Source: JBDWFY01 sp965275915 (GTDB taxonomy: Bacteria; Pseudomonadota; Alphaproteobacteria; Rhizobiales; Stappiaceae). Taken from it: a DNA stretch of 64,000 nt. The DNA is taken from assembly GCA_965275915.1 (NCBI GenBank), contig CBDHYI010000007.1:1736001-1800000 (forward strand). Reading direction: 5' to 3'. Shown piece after piece: positions 51,443-59,658 of this stretch (within the stretch, counting starts at the first letter, position 1; every line of letters begins with the position of its first letter). The notes under the pieces are model-generated. The model saw only the letters and a program-made list of their open reading frames with translations, was not told the DNA's origin and ran no database searches. The position numbers were made by a program, and so were the translations under genes.

Positions 51443-53037
51443 GGGAAGATCCCGTGCATATACCAGCGCGGATTATCGACTTCCCGACCGTAAAGCCCTT
51501 CCCGATAAAGCCAGAAGCGCAGTCCCTGATTGTCTTCCACCCGGTAATAGTCCCGTGTAGGCGTATCCGGCTTTTGCCGCCACCATTCAGCGGCAATTCT
51601 CTCCGGTCCCTCGACGCGGGTGATTTCATGCAGCGCCTTGCGCCAGCGAAACCTGAGCGGCGGCCCTTCGGGAACGGCGGCGATTGTTTCGACAGGCTCA
51701 GGCCTTTCGAACAGACGCAAAGGGCGTTCGATCGGGGTTCCGGGACCGGGACGGGCTTCCCCGCTCCACAAAAAGGCATTGTCTTTCACCATGGCGGCGG
51801 GCATTTCAACGGTTCGCCGTTCCGGCAGGTGTGTGTCCTGCGGCAGAAACCGTGCTACGCGCGCCATGCCGAACCGGGCGCCCAGGCGGTCGATCAGGCA
51901 GGCAAGATCGTCTTCAGCAAGGGTTTTGCCTTCCATATCGATCTGAGCGGGATCGAGTTTCTGGACTTCGATGGCACCAAGGCGAATGAGATCGAAGCCG
52001 AATCCGGCATCCAGTTCATCGCCCAGTGTTTGCAGTTTTTCGGCAAACAGATCCAGAATTCTGTGCGGAACACGAAGCGGCCGGCTGGTGCCGACCATCA
52101 GGCGCGACACCGCGCCATCAACCCGGAACACTGTCAGCTCGGCAGCCCGCAGACCTTCGCCGCGCTCTTCCAGCCGCTCGGACAGGCGGGTGGCCAGAGA
52201 CAGAATCGTACGACGAATGTCCTCTTCATAGACGATTGGTTCAGCAAAGCGGCGTTCGGCAACACAGGCCGGAACGGCAAGGCGCGGACAGATACTGGCT
52301 TTTTCGTTGCCCAGCGCCAGGTCAAGTCGGCGCAGAAGGTCCGGGCCAAAGCGATTGACAAGCGGTGCCCGGGGGCGGCCGATGAGGTCGCGAACCTGTT
52401 TCAGACCGGTACGGCCAAGCTCGCCCACCAAGGCAGGATCAAGACGCAAAGCAGCCAGGGGAAGGGGTTCAATGGCGATCCGGTGCTCCCCTTGTGCAAT
52501 GATATTTTCTTTGCCGTACCGGGCAAAGGCCCAGGCTGCGGCGGCGGTATCGGCAATTGCGGCCTGGGCCGCAAAACCCTGTCCCTTGAGCCGGATAATC
52601 AGGTCTTCCAGCAGCGGAGCCTCGCCTCCGAAAAGATGAGCGCAGCCGCTGATATCGAGCATCAACCCGTCTTCTCCATCCAGGGCAACAAGGGGTGTAT
52701 AGCGGTCGCACCAGTCGGCAAGGCCCGCAAGCAGCGCCTGATCGGCTTCCCGGTCGGCGGGAAACACCTCAAGATCGGGAACCCGGGCCCGGGCGTCGCT
52801 TAGCGTTTCACCCCGTTTGATGCCTTTTTTCTGGGCGTGTCCGTCAATGGCGGTCAGCCGCTGTGCGTTCTTGATGCGGTCCGTCACGGCGAAGGGCAGG
52901 ATCTGTGTCTTTTTGGCTTGAGCCGGGCGGTTGCAGCGCCACGACCTGCCCCATCGCTGGCGCGCGATCCTGTCCGTCGGCAGGCGCGGCAGCCAGAGAG
53001 ACAGAAAGCGCGGTATTGTAGAAGGAACGTCGTTCAT
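51439..53037 (-). CDS. imuB: Mutasome protein ImuB (inactive Y-family polymerase)
   Basis: A 532-residue Y-family polymerase homologue that links ImuA and DnaE2 to the beta clamp. It starts MNDVPSTIPRFLSLWLPRLPTDR; the palm includes TPLVALDGEDGLMLDISGCAHLFGG, where active DinB enzymes carry their second metal-binding acidic pair, and the family is regarded as catalytically inert. The ATG at 53037 has GGAG seven bases upstream. Its first 65 codons overlap the end of imuA in another frame. It overlaps dnaE2 by 4 nt. Confidence 0.93.
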   Translation of the reverse strand: MNDVPSTIPRFLSLWLPRLPTDRIARQRWGRSWRCNRPAQAKKTQILPFAVTDRIKNAQRLTAIDGHAQKKGIKRGETLSDARARVPDLEVFPADREADQALLAGLADWCDRYTPLVALDGEDGLMLDISGCAHLFGGEAPLLEDLIIRLKGQGFAAQAAIADTAAAAWAFARYGKENIIAQGEHRIAIEPLPLAALRLDPALVGELGRTGLKQVRDLIGRPRAPLVNRFGPDLLRRLDLALGNEKASICPRLAVPACVAERRFAEPIVYEEDIRRTILSLATRLSERLEERGEGLRAAELTVFRVDGAVSRLMVGTSRPLRVPHRILDLFAEKLQTLGDELDAGFGFDLIRLGAIEVQKLDPAQIDMEGKTLAEDDLACLIDRLGARFGMARVARFLPQDTHLPERRTVEMPAAMVKDNAFLWSGEARPGPGTPIERPLRLFERPEPVETIAAVPEGPPLRFRWRKALHEITRVEGPERIAAEWWRQKPDTPTRDYYRVEDNQGLRFWLYREGLYGREVDNPRWYMHGIFP

Positions 53038-53755
53038 GGTCCCACTCCAGGGTGAAAGTACCGGTTGGCCCGTCCCGGTTTTTCGTAAGATCGATCTGCC
53101 AGCAGGGACGTCCAAGACCGGCTTCAAATCCGCCAGGCGGCGCGGATTGTTCGGGGCGCACCTGCCAGCGGGTCCGGGAGGCGCTGGGCTCTGCTTCCGT
53201 ACCGTGCCTGACCAGGAGCGCCAGTGTGTTCTGCCGGTGTGCCCTTAAGGCCATGCGCCGGGTTGCCGTAAGATTGAGCGCCCGGGCAGTTCGATAGAAC
53301 TCGCCGATTACGGTTTTGACGGCCCGGTTGGCGAGGCCTTCCTCCATGGCCCAAAGCCCGTCTTCGCTTTTTGCCGGGCTGACAATGAGGACCCGCGCAG
53401 GATCAAGGCCGAGCTGATAGAGCCCCTCGGCGTTCAGACGCCCCGCTTCCTGACGCAGTGCCGGATCGCACACCCAGAGAAGGGCGCCGTCAGTGTGCTC
53501 AAGAAGCCGGCTCGCCAGAGCCATGGCAAAGCCCGAGGCGGCACCCGCCCCGCGCGTTTCCTGTCCGACCACTTCATGAAGGGCATCAATCGCAAGCCCT
53601 CCCTTTGCAAAAACCGCATCAAGGCACTCAATGCCGAAAGGCAGGACTTTAGCGGATTGAGAAACCATCGCCCCTTTAAGGCAGGTGCCGGAGAAGGCCC
53701 GCCCTTCAAGGGCGGCGATCCGTTTCCGCAAACCGGCGAGGGTATCCCTTGCCAT
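52844..53755 (-). CDS. imuA: Mutasome protein ImuA
   Basis: A 303-residue RecA-like/SulA-superfamily protein that starts the imuA-imuB-dnaE2 SOS cassette. Recognisable segments are LPFGIECLDAVFAKGGL, LHEVVG, GFAMALASRLL, LLWVCDPAL and the C-terminal FTLEWDHERRSFYNTALSVSL. AAGGA precedes the ATG at 53755 by eight bases. The last ~65 codons overlap imuB in a different frame, an unusually long overlap. The final ~40 residues (after SLAAAPADG) look unconserved, so the overlap may come from loss of an earlier stop codon. A LexA box lies 27 nt upstream. Confidence 0.88.
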   Translation of the reverse strand: MARDTLAGLRKRIAALEGRAFSGTCLKGAMVSQSAKVLPFGIECLDAVFAKGGLAIDALHEVVGQETRGAGAASGFAMALASRLLEHTDGALLWVCDPALRQEAGRLNAEGLYQLGLDPARVLIVSPAKSEDGLWAMEEGLANRAVKTVIGEFYRTARALNLTATRRMALRAHRQNTLALLVRHGTEAEPSASRTRWQVRPEQSAPPGGFEAGLGRPCWQIDLTKNRDGPTGTFTLEWDHERRSFYNTALSVSLAAAPADGQDRAPAMGQVVALQPPGSSQKDTDPALRRDGPHQERTAADRH

Positions 53756-53782
53756 TGCTGAATTCCTTTGGCATAAGAAAAT

Positions 53783-53797
53783 GTTCTCTTTTTGTTC
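53783..53797. promoter_or_regulatory. LexA (SOS) box of the imuA-imuB-dnaE2 operon
   Basis: GTTC-TCTTTTT-GTTC is an exact match to the alphaproteobacterial LexA site GTTC-N7-GTTC. It lies 27 nt upstream of the imuA ATG and overlaps a likely -10 region (TATATAAG on the minus strand). LexA repression of this cassette is known in related species. Confidence 0.85.
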
Positions 53798-53960
53798 TTA
53801 TATAGATTCCGTGTGCAAGGCAGAGAGTCAAGCGCGTTAAACGTGTAGACTCTCAATAAAATGAATGAAACGTGCATGGGAGGCTCGAGACAATGCGCAC
53901 CGAAGATGCGAAACCCATACCGGTATAATTCTATCGTTGCATCGGTTTAAAGACGAAAAC

Positions 53961-54289
53961 CTTGGTTGCGATCGGATCGGGCAGCTTCTGACAAGCGTCG
54001 GACGAAAAATGGCGAAGGATGTTACCATTCAGGCGGAATGGGAGTGTCCCGACGTCTGCAGGCGGCAACATCCTTTCTGGACAAGCTTGGGGCCGGCACA
54101 GGGGTTGAAAAAACCGAAGCCGGATCTATTTTGCGCAGCTTCAGCTGTCCGCTTGGCCGGGCCGTTCGGCAGGAACCCTGTGTCTGCCGTGTTGTCGAAA
54201 GTTTCCTGTCGGATGTAACCGGCGTAAAAGTAAGCGAAAAATGTAGCCGGGCAGAGGAACTTCGGTGTAAGTTCCTCATCGACGGTTAA
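53961..54289 (+). pseudogene. Frameshifted C-terminal remnant of a cysteine-rich HTH regulator
   Basis: Two frames together encode what looks like the C-terminal half of a SufR/DeoR-like regulator. Frame A (from 53961) gives DRIGQLLTSVGRKMAKD. About 54030-54060 the similarity moves to another frame: SRRLQAATSFLDKLG, then ILRSFSCPLGRAVRQEPCVC, and ends KCSRAEELRCKFLI with a spaced cysteine set that could hold a metal or Fe-S cluster. The N-terminal helix-turn-helix is missing; imuA begins just upstream. I read it as a truncated, frameshifted pseudogene. A sequencing error plus an unusual short protein is the alternative. Confidence 0.5.
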
Positions 54290-54333
54290 GATATGGCCGG
54301 ATAAGACGGCTCTGCACGCACGGGAGTAACATC

Positions 54334-55551
54334 GTGGACTTTGAGAAATTTTTCGCTTCGGAATTGGACGGGCTGCGCGAAGCGGGCAATTATCGGGTAT
54401 TTGCGGACCTGGAGCGTCATAGCGGCAATTTCCCCAAAGCGACACGATATGATGGAGACGGCGAAACCAGCGACGTCACGGTCTGGTGTTCAAACGATTA
54501 TCTGGGAATGGGTCAACACCCCAAGACCGTGGCTGCGATGAAGGAAGCGATTGACCGATGCGGTGCCGGGGCCGGCGGGACACGGAATATTTCCGGAACC
54601 AACCATTATCACGTTTTGCTTGAGCAGGAACTGGCCGATCTGCACCGGAAGGAAGCGGCACTGCTGTTGACCTCCGGTTATGTCGCCAACTGGGCGGCTC
54701 TGGGCACGCTGGCTTCAAAAATTCCCGATTGCGAAGTTTTTTCCGACAGTGCCAATCATGCGTCAATGATTGAAGGCATTCGTCAGTCCCGCGCGCCCAA
54801 ACACATCTGGAAGCATAATGACGTTGAAGACCTGGAAAGGCTGCTGAGCGCGGCGGACCCCGACGTGCCTAAACTCGTGGCGTTTGAATCCGTCTATTCC
54901 ATGGATGGCGATATCTGTCCGATGGCGGACATTCTGGACATCTGCGACAAATACGGCGCGATGTCTTACCTTGATGAGGTGCATGCCGTTGGTCTTTACG
55001 GTCCGCATGGTGCCGGCATTGCCGAGCGTGAAGGGCTGATGGATCGGATCACGGTTATTCAGGGGACCCTCGGCAAAGCCTTCGGTGTCATGGGCGGATA
55101 TATCGCTGCCTCCGCAAACCTGGTCGACTTCGTCCGTTCCTTTGCATCGGGGTTTATCTTTTCAACGGCACTCCCTCCGGCCCTTGCCGCCGGCGCAACG
55201 GCGTCTATTCGACATCTCAAACAGAGTGATGTTGAACGTATGAAACAACGGCGGAATGTCAGGGTGTTAAGGGAGCGGCTGGACGCCATCGGCCTGCCGC
55301 ACATGCAGAACGAAAGTCATATCGTTCCGGTCATGGTTGGCGATCCGAAAAAATGCAAAATGATTTCCGATATTTTACTGGATACTTACGGGATCTACGT
55401 TCAGCCGATCAATTATCCCACGGTTCCCAAAGGAACGGAACGCCTAAGGATTACGCCCAGTCCCTTTCACACGGACGATGATATCAACCATCTTTGCCGC
55501 GCCTTAAGCGATCTCTGGTCGCAATGCGCTCTCGCCCGGGCTGTCGCATGA
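54334..55551 (+). CDS. hemA: 5-aminolevulinate synthase
   Basis: Condenses glycine and succinyl-CoA to 5-aminolevulinate, the first step of the C4 haem pathway. The 405-residue PLP enzyme has WCSNDYLGMGQHP near the start, GAGAGGTRNISGT (the glycine-rich loop), DEVHAVG, and the PLP lysine Lys248 in IQGTLGKAFG. GTG at 54334 is the start, with GGGAG seven to eight bases upstream. The product feeds the haem that the ccm operon in this window attaches to cytochromes. No obvious iron- or oxygen-responsive site was found upstream. Confidence 0.97.
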   Translation: MDFEKFFASELDGLREAGNYRVFADLERHSGNFPKATRYDGDGETSDVTVWCSNDYLGMGQHPKTVAAMKEAIDRCGAGAGGTRNISGTNHYHVLLEQELADLHRKEAALLLTSGYVANWAALGTLASKIPDCEVFSDSANHASMIEGIRQSRAPKHIWKHNDVEDLERLLSAADPDVPKLVAFESVYSMDGDICPMADILDICDKYGAMSYLDEVHAVGLYGPHGAGIAEREGLMDRITVIQGTLGKAFGVMGGYIAASANLVDFVRSFASGFIFSTALPPALAAGATASIRHLKQSDVERMKQRRNVRVLRERLDAIGLPHMQNESHIVPVMVGDPKKCKMISDILLDTYGIYVQPINYPTVPKGTERLRITPSPFHTDDDINHLCRALSDLWSQCALARAVA

Positions 55552-55627
55552 CGCCCAAATACCTCAGTATGCCTGACCGGGCTCTCGGCTGATCAGCGAC
55601 ACGAAACGCCCGGCAATCGGTCGCAGT

Positions 55628-56572
55628 TTATTGTTGGGCATTCAGTCCGGTGAGGCGGTCGATCCAAAGGTCACTTTTCGTGGCAAAAAGATCATATCCC
55701 TTTCTGGAATTGCTTTTGATCGAAGCAAGATCGGCAAGATCGGTGATCTCGCGGATATGAAGAATATTGTCAGCCCCGATAAACAATCGCATTCCCAGAT
55801 TTTCTTTCAGATGGCGGGACACTTCGTGCAAGGGATCGGACCCGTGTTCTTCATAGCTGATCAGGCAGTCTTGCGATAAGATCCGGTCCGCACCGGCCAA
55901 CGCATCGATCTCGACGCCCTCAACATCAAGCTTAAGCACAATGGCGGGGTCTCCGTGCTTCCGAAGCCATCCTATCAGATCGTTCAGTGCGAATGTCTCC
56001 ACCTCATACCGGCTTTGACCTCCGCCTTCTTCGACAATGGTCCGCGCTTCATGTTTTGCGCCAAACAGCCTGACCTTTTTGCCGCTTTGTGAAAACACCG
56101 CGTTGTGACGGCAGTCATAACGGGATCCGTTCAGCTCCGAATTGCGCACGGTTTTTCTGTAATTTTCGGGATCTGCTTCAATGGCGATCGCCGGTTTTGA
56201 ACCATACTCTGCGCTGCTGACAACAACAGACATATATCCGAAATTCGCACCGCAATCGATGAAGGCATAATCGATATCGGCGAAAGATTTCAGATAGGGT
56301 TCGACGTCCGGGGCATAGGTCTGTTTGTTATAGAGCAACGTTCCCCAATAGCCATCGCCATACGGATACTCAAAAACGCAGTCTTCGGAAAATCTGACTT
56401 GAATTGTCTCATTGCTCCTGAAGACAGATCGAACGATTCTGGATAGCCAGGAAAACCCGAAAAATTCGAACGGTGCCAGCGCATAAGCGCCAGTCCGCAT
56501 CAGTCCGATGCCGATCCGTTCGGTGAAACCTGCTGCGCTTATGCGACCATTGTGAAATTCATGCTGTATCAT
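55628..56572 (-). CDS. FkbM-family methyltransferase
   Basis: A 314-residue SAM-dependent methyltransferase. Motif I is FIDCGANFGYMSV, followed by AIEADPENYRKTVRNSELN and a C-terminal KLDVEGVEIDALAGA, all typical of the FkbM group that O-methylates sugars or polyketides. It lies 73 nt downstream of the GNAT-like gene on the same strand and beside a flippase, so a role in modifying a surface polysaccharide is likely. It is convergent with hemA. Confidence 0.88.
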   Translation of the reverse strand: MIQHEFHNGRISAAGFTERIGIGLMRTGAYALAPFEFFGFSWLSRIVRSVFRSNETIQVRFSEDCVFEYPYGDGYWGTLLYNKQTYAPDVEPYLKSFADIDYAFIDCGANFGYMSVVVSSAEYGSKPAIAIEADPENYRKTVRNSELNGSRYDCRHNAVFSQSGKKVRLFGAKHEARTIVEEGGGQSRYEVETFALNDLIGWLRKHGDPAIVLKLDVEGVEIDALAGADRILSQDCLISYEEHGSDPLHEVSRHLKENLGMRLFIGADNILHIREITDLADLASIKSNSRKGYDLFATKSDLWIDRLTGLNAQQ

Positions 56573-56645
56573 TATTCAGACTCTGCGGACGAGAGAAACG
56601 CGTTTTCATGAAGGTGACACGTAAGACATAACAGACCCCTATTGC

Positions 56646-57893
56646 TCAATTTCGTTTGAGAGCGGCCATCGCTCTCAACATGAAAGTGGCAAGGGAATGC
56701 GTATACCTGTTGGATTTCACCAGTTCCTTGACGCGGATTTTGGCATCAAAGAAATGACGGGACATCCTGCCCTTAAGAGACAAAGGTATATAGGTGCGAT
56801 AAAGGGGCTGATTTGCGGTTGCAAACCGCGCCTTGTAACTTTCGTTTCCCCATCCGAAATCGAAAACGGGAACATTTTTTCCCGATGCCTCTTCCATAAT
56901 ATGGAGCAGAAGCAGATAACCCGGCGAGTATTTACCCGGATCCTCGGATGTATAGGCTGTCTGGTAAAGGAACCAGCGGTTCTTGCGACACAACATCAGT
57001 GTCAATGCGATGGGCGACCCATCAAGGTACATTCCGAAAACCCGCACCATCCCGCTTTCGTCCTTTAAAGCGGCTTCGGCCAAAAGATCCCGAAAATTCC
57101 TGTTTTGGAAAATGTGAGCGGTGCCGAGTTGCTTGAGCTGCTCGGACTTCCACTCGATCAGGGTCTCTATCGCGGTTTTCTTCTGTTCGGAGGTCACGGG
57201 CTCCCGGAAAACCACGTTGCCCATCGACTGCAGCTTCTTGAGCTTTCGCTTCAGACTTCTCCGGCTGGATTTACCGATGAACTGCGAGAGATCGTCGCTC
57301 CACTCACCGCTTAAGTGACTGAGATGGGCGCTGTCCGGTTCCTCCAGCCAGTGGAAGCCTTTGCCTGACGACGCGTCGGTCTCAAACAGGCATTTGCGCA
57401 GGTCAAGACAGTCCGCATCCGGAAACAGCCTCGGGGCCTCGCGACACACAAAATCCATAAGCTGCAACGGAGACAGGTGTGTCAGGCCCTGATGCAGAAC
57501 CGGTGTGTTGTAATCGCACACATCCTGTCCAAAGAACTGGATTCTTGTCAGCAGTCCGGTCGAGATGCTGCACATGGGCATTGCGATAACGGGAACGCCC
57601 GCGACGCTTCCAACGAGAATTTTTATAGAAACATGCTGATCCGCTTCGATCGTTTTCGCCCAGGACTTGATCCAGATCGGAGCGTGAAAGCAGGAGGCCG
57701 GGCTTTCCAGTGGCGGGTCAATAAACATGTCATTGATATCGCTGGAAATATGCCATGTCACGTGTGTCAGGAAATTCTCGGGCTCGATTTGAGCCAGGAC
57801 GGAAGCAGATGGAATCGCGTCCGTCTCCTCCGAAGGAAGCCCTACGCGTCGGACGTCAACCGTGTCGTCGAATTTCGGGAGTATCGACTGCAT
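56646..57893 (-). CDS. GNAT/CelD-like acetyltransferase (polysaccharide-associated)
   Basis: A 415-residue protein with a C-terminal GNAT domain of the Acetyltransf_6/BioF2-like (CelD, FemAB-related) type. Segments are FIGKSSRRSLKRKLKKLQSMG, IETLIEWKSEQLKQLGTAHIF, GMYLDGSPIALTLMLC and VFDFGWGNESYKARFA. Such proteins sit in cellulose and exopolysaccharide clusters and are thought to acylate glycans. It starts next to the AT-rich gap and runs with the FkbM gene. A second, distinct family member lies across the gap. Confidence 0.82.
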   Translation of the reverse strand: MQSILPKFDDTVDVRRVGLPSEETDAIPSASVLAQIEPENFLTHVTWHISSDINDMFIDPPLESPASCFHAPIWIKSWAKTIEADQHVSIKILVGSVAGVPVIAMPMCSISTGLLTRIQFFGQDVCDYNTPVLHQGLTHLSPLQLMDFVCREAPRLFPDADCLDLRKCLFETDASSGKGFHWLEEPDSAHLSHLSGEWSDDLSQFIGKSSRRSLKRKLKKLQSMGNVVFREPVTSEQKKTAIETLIEWKSEQLKQLGTAHIFQNRNFRDLLAEAALKDESGMVRVFGMYLDGSPIALTLMLCRKNRWFLYQTAYTSEDPGKYSPGYLLLLHIMEEASGKNVPVFDFGWGNESYKARFATANQPLYRTYIPLSLKGRMSRHFFDAKIRVKELVKSNRYTHSLATFMLRAMAALKRN

Positions 57894-58233
57894 AGGCCCT
57901 GCATCTTTAATCGGATTTACCGTTCAACCGAATAGATATATATATAAGATATATTAGTAAAAGTTCGTAAAAAAATAGTATATCACGATTTATTTATAAT
58001 TTACTATAAGGAAAAACAATATCTTAACCTTAAAACAAAAATGAAATAAAAATAACTTATTGGTTAATTTCAGATAAATACAGATTAATTTGTTTGTAAG
58101 ATCAAATATTCGATGCCTATTTCCCAAATTGAGAGCGCCGGATTCGATTTCATAAACTGGCATAATGAGGCGCGCACGGAACGTTAACGGACTTCTGGCA
58201 TAAACAATCCAAAGCAATGAAGGATGATATGTC
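57894..58233. other. AT-rich divergent promoter region of the polysaccharide module
   Basis: These 340 bases carry no gene. By hand count, 57961-58080 is about 82% A+T (21 G/C in 120), unlike the moderately GC-rich neighbours, with runs such as ATATATATA and TTATTTATAA. It drives genes in both directions. AT-rich control regions in exopolysaccharide loci of this group are often bound by the zinc-finger silencer MucR/Ros; that is analogy. TTAATTTCAGATAAA near 58065 is one base off a CtrA-type TTAA-N7-TTAA site. Confidence 0.55.
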
Positions 58234-59658
58234 TTGCGTTTTCTTCCGAGCTCACTTGTCAGGCGATTGCTGCCAGGGAGATTATCCGCCCGCGCCGAAC
58301 CCTATCTGGATTTGGCCGACAGCATATTTTCCGCCGATGACGATCGCTCACGCGCTCAAAGACTTGCGCTCATCACATATTTGGTTCGCATATTTTCCGC
58401 GGCTCTGGCCTTTGTGACGCAAATCATCATGGCCCGTTTGATGAGTGGCCATGAATACGGGATCTTCGTTGTCGTCTGGACCTGGGTTATTGTGCTGAGC
58501 AGTGTGGCGACGATGGGACTGGTGACCGCCTGCATCCGCCTCATTCCCGAATATATGGCCCATGAAAAATTTGAGCTTTTGCGTGGCTTATTGCTGCACT
58601 CGCGCCTTTTCGCATGCGGAGCGGCAACGCTGATCGCCCTTGTGGGCGCATCAGGTCTGTATATTTTCGGTGATGAGATCGCGAGCTACTATATTCTGCC
58701 CTTCTATCTTGCGATGGTCTGTCTTCCTCTTTTCAGCCTGACTGAGATGCAGGACGGAATCGCGTTATCGCAGGACTGGCATGATCTGGCACTGCAGCCG
58801 ACCTATATATGGCGACCCCTCATGATCCTGGCCGGGATGGGTGTCCTTGTTCTGGCAAGTTGGCAGACAAGTGCTGTCAATGTGAGCATCATCGCAATCA
58901 TCGCCACGTGGCTCACGGCCATTATCCAGTTGCTTCTGATCAACAAAAAGCTGAACAAACTGGTTGTGCGCGGACCCAGACGCTTCGCCTTCAAATACTG
59001 GATGGCGCTTTCCCTGCCTCTCTTTATGGTCGAAGGGTTCTTCATTCTTCTCGCAAGCGTTGATGTCCTCATTCTGAATCTGTTTGAGACGCCGGACCGG
59101 GTCGCAGTCTACTTTGCGGCAACCAAAACCCTTGCACTCGTCCACTTCGTTTATTTTGCCGTTCGGGCTGCCGCCGGACATCGTTTTTCGCGGCTCTTTC
59201 ATACCGGCCGGCAGGACGAGCTTGCCAAACTGATGCGGGATACCGTGCGGTGGACTTTCTGGCCCTCGGCCGCCTGCGGCGGCGTTCTGCTGTTGATCGG
59301 TTACTATCTTCTGATGCTGTTCGGGCATGATTATACGGCAGGATATCCGATGCTTGCCGTTTTGCTTGCCGGCATCCTCGTTCGGGCGTCTGTCGGACCG
59401 GTCAGTTCACTGTTGATCATGTCGGGCTACCAAAAACAGATTGCGCTGGTCTATGGCGTCAGTCTGGCGGTGAACATCCTGCTGAATTTCGTCCTGATCC
59501 CCCATTACGGAGCAATAGGCGCGGCAGCGGCAACCGCCTTGGCGGTCGTTGTTGAAACGATTGCGCTTTGGCTGATGGCAAAACAGAAAATGGGCCTGAA
59601 CACCTTTATCTGGCAACCGGCTCCGCATTGTGTGCCGCAGGAAAGTGCAGGCCAATGA
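58234..59658 (+). CDS. Polysaccharide flippase (Wzx/MOP superfamily)
   Basis: A 474-residue membrane protein with about twelve helices of the MOP/oligosaccharide flippase group, which moves lipid-linked glycan units to the periplasm. Typical features are LITYLVRIFSAALAFVTQIIMARLMSGHEYGIF at the start of the core (given in part) and NILLNFVLIPHYGAIGAAAATALA near the end. TTG at 58234 is the probable start, with AAGGA nine bases upstream. Its last codons overlap the next gene by four bases. No polymerase (Wzy) or glycosyltransferase is adjacent, so it serves a glycan made elsewhere. Confidence 0.85.
   Translation: MRFLPSSLVRRLLPGRLSARAEPYLDLADSIFSADDDRSRAQRLALITYLVRIFSAALAFVTQIIMARLMSGHEYGIFVVVWTWVIVLSSVATMGLVTACIRLIPEYMAHEKFELLRGLLLHSRLFACGAATLIALVGASGLYIFGDEIASYYILPFYLAMVCLPLFSLTEMQDGIALSQDWHDLALQPTYIWRPLMILAGMGVLVLASWQTSAVNVSIIAIIATWLTAIIQLLLINKKLNKLVVRGPRRFAFKYWMALSLPLFMVEGFFILLASVDVLILNLFETPDRVAVYFAATKTLALVHFVYFAVRAAAGHRFSRLFHTGRQDELAKLMRDTVRWTFWPSAACGGVLLLIGYYLLMLFGHDYTAGYPMLAVLLAGILVRASVGPVSSLLIMSGYQKQIALVYGVSLAVNILLNFVLIPHYGAIGAAAATALAVVVETIALWLMAKQKMGLNTFIWQPAPHCVPQESAGQ

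Noticed and set aside
51412..52803. 463-codon open frame antisense to imuB
   Set aside because: Same reasoning: it mirrors imuB codons, has no motif and no ribosome site of note.
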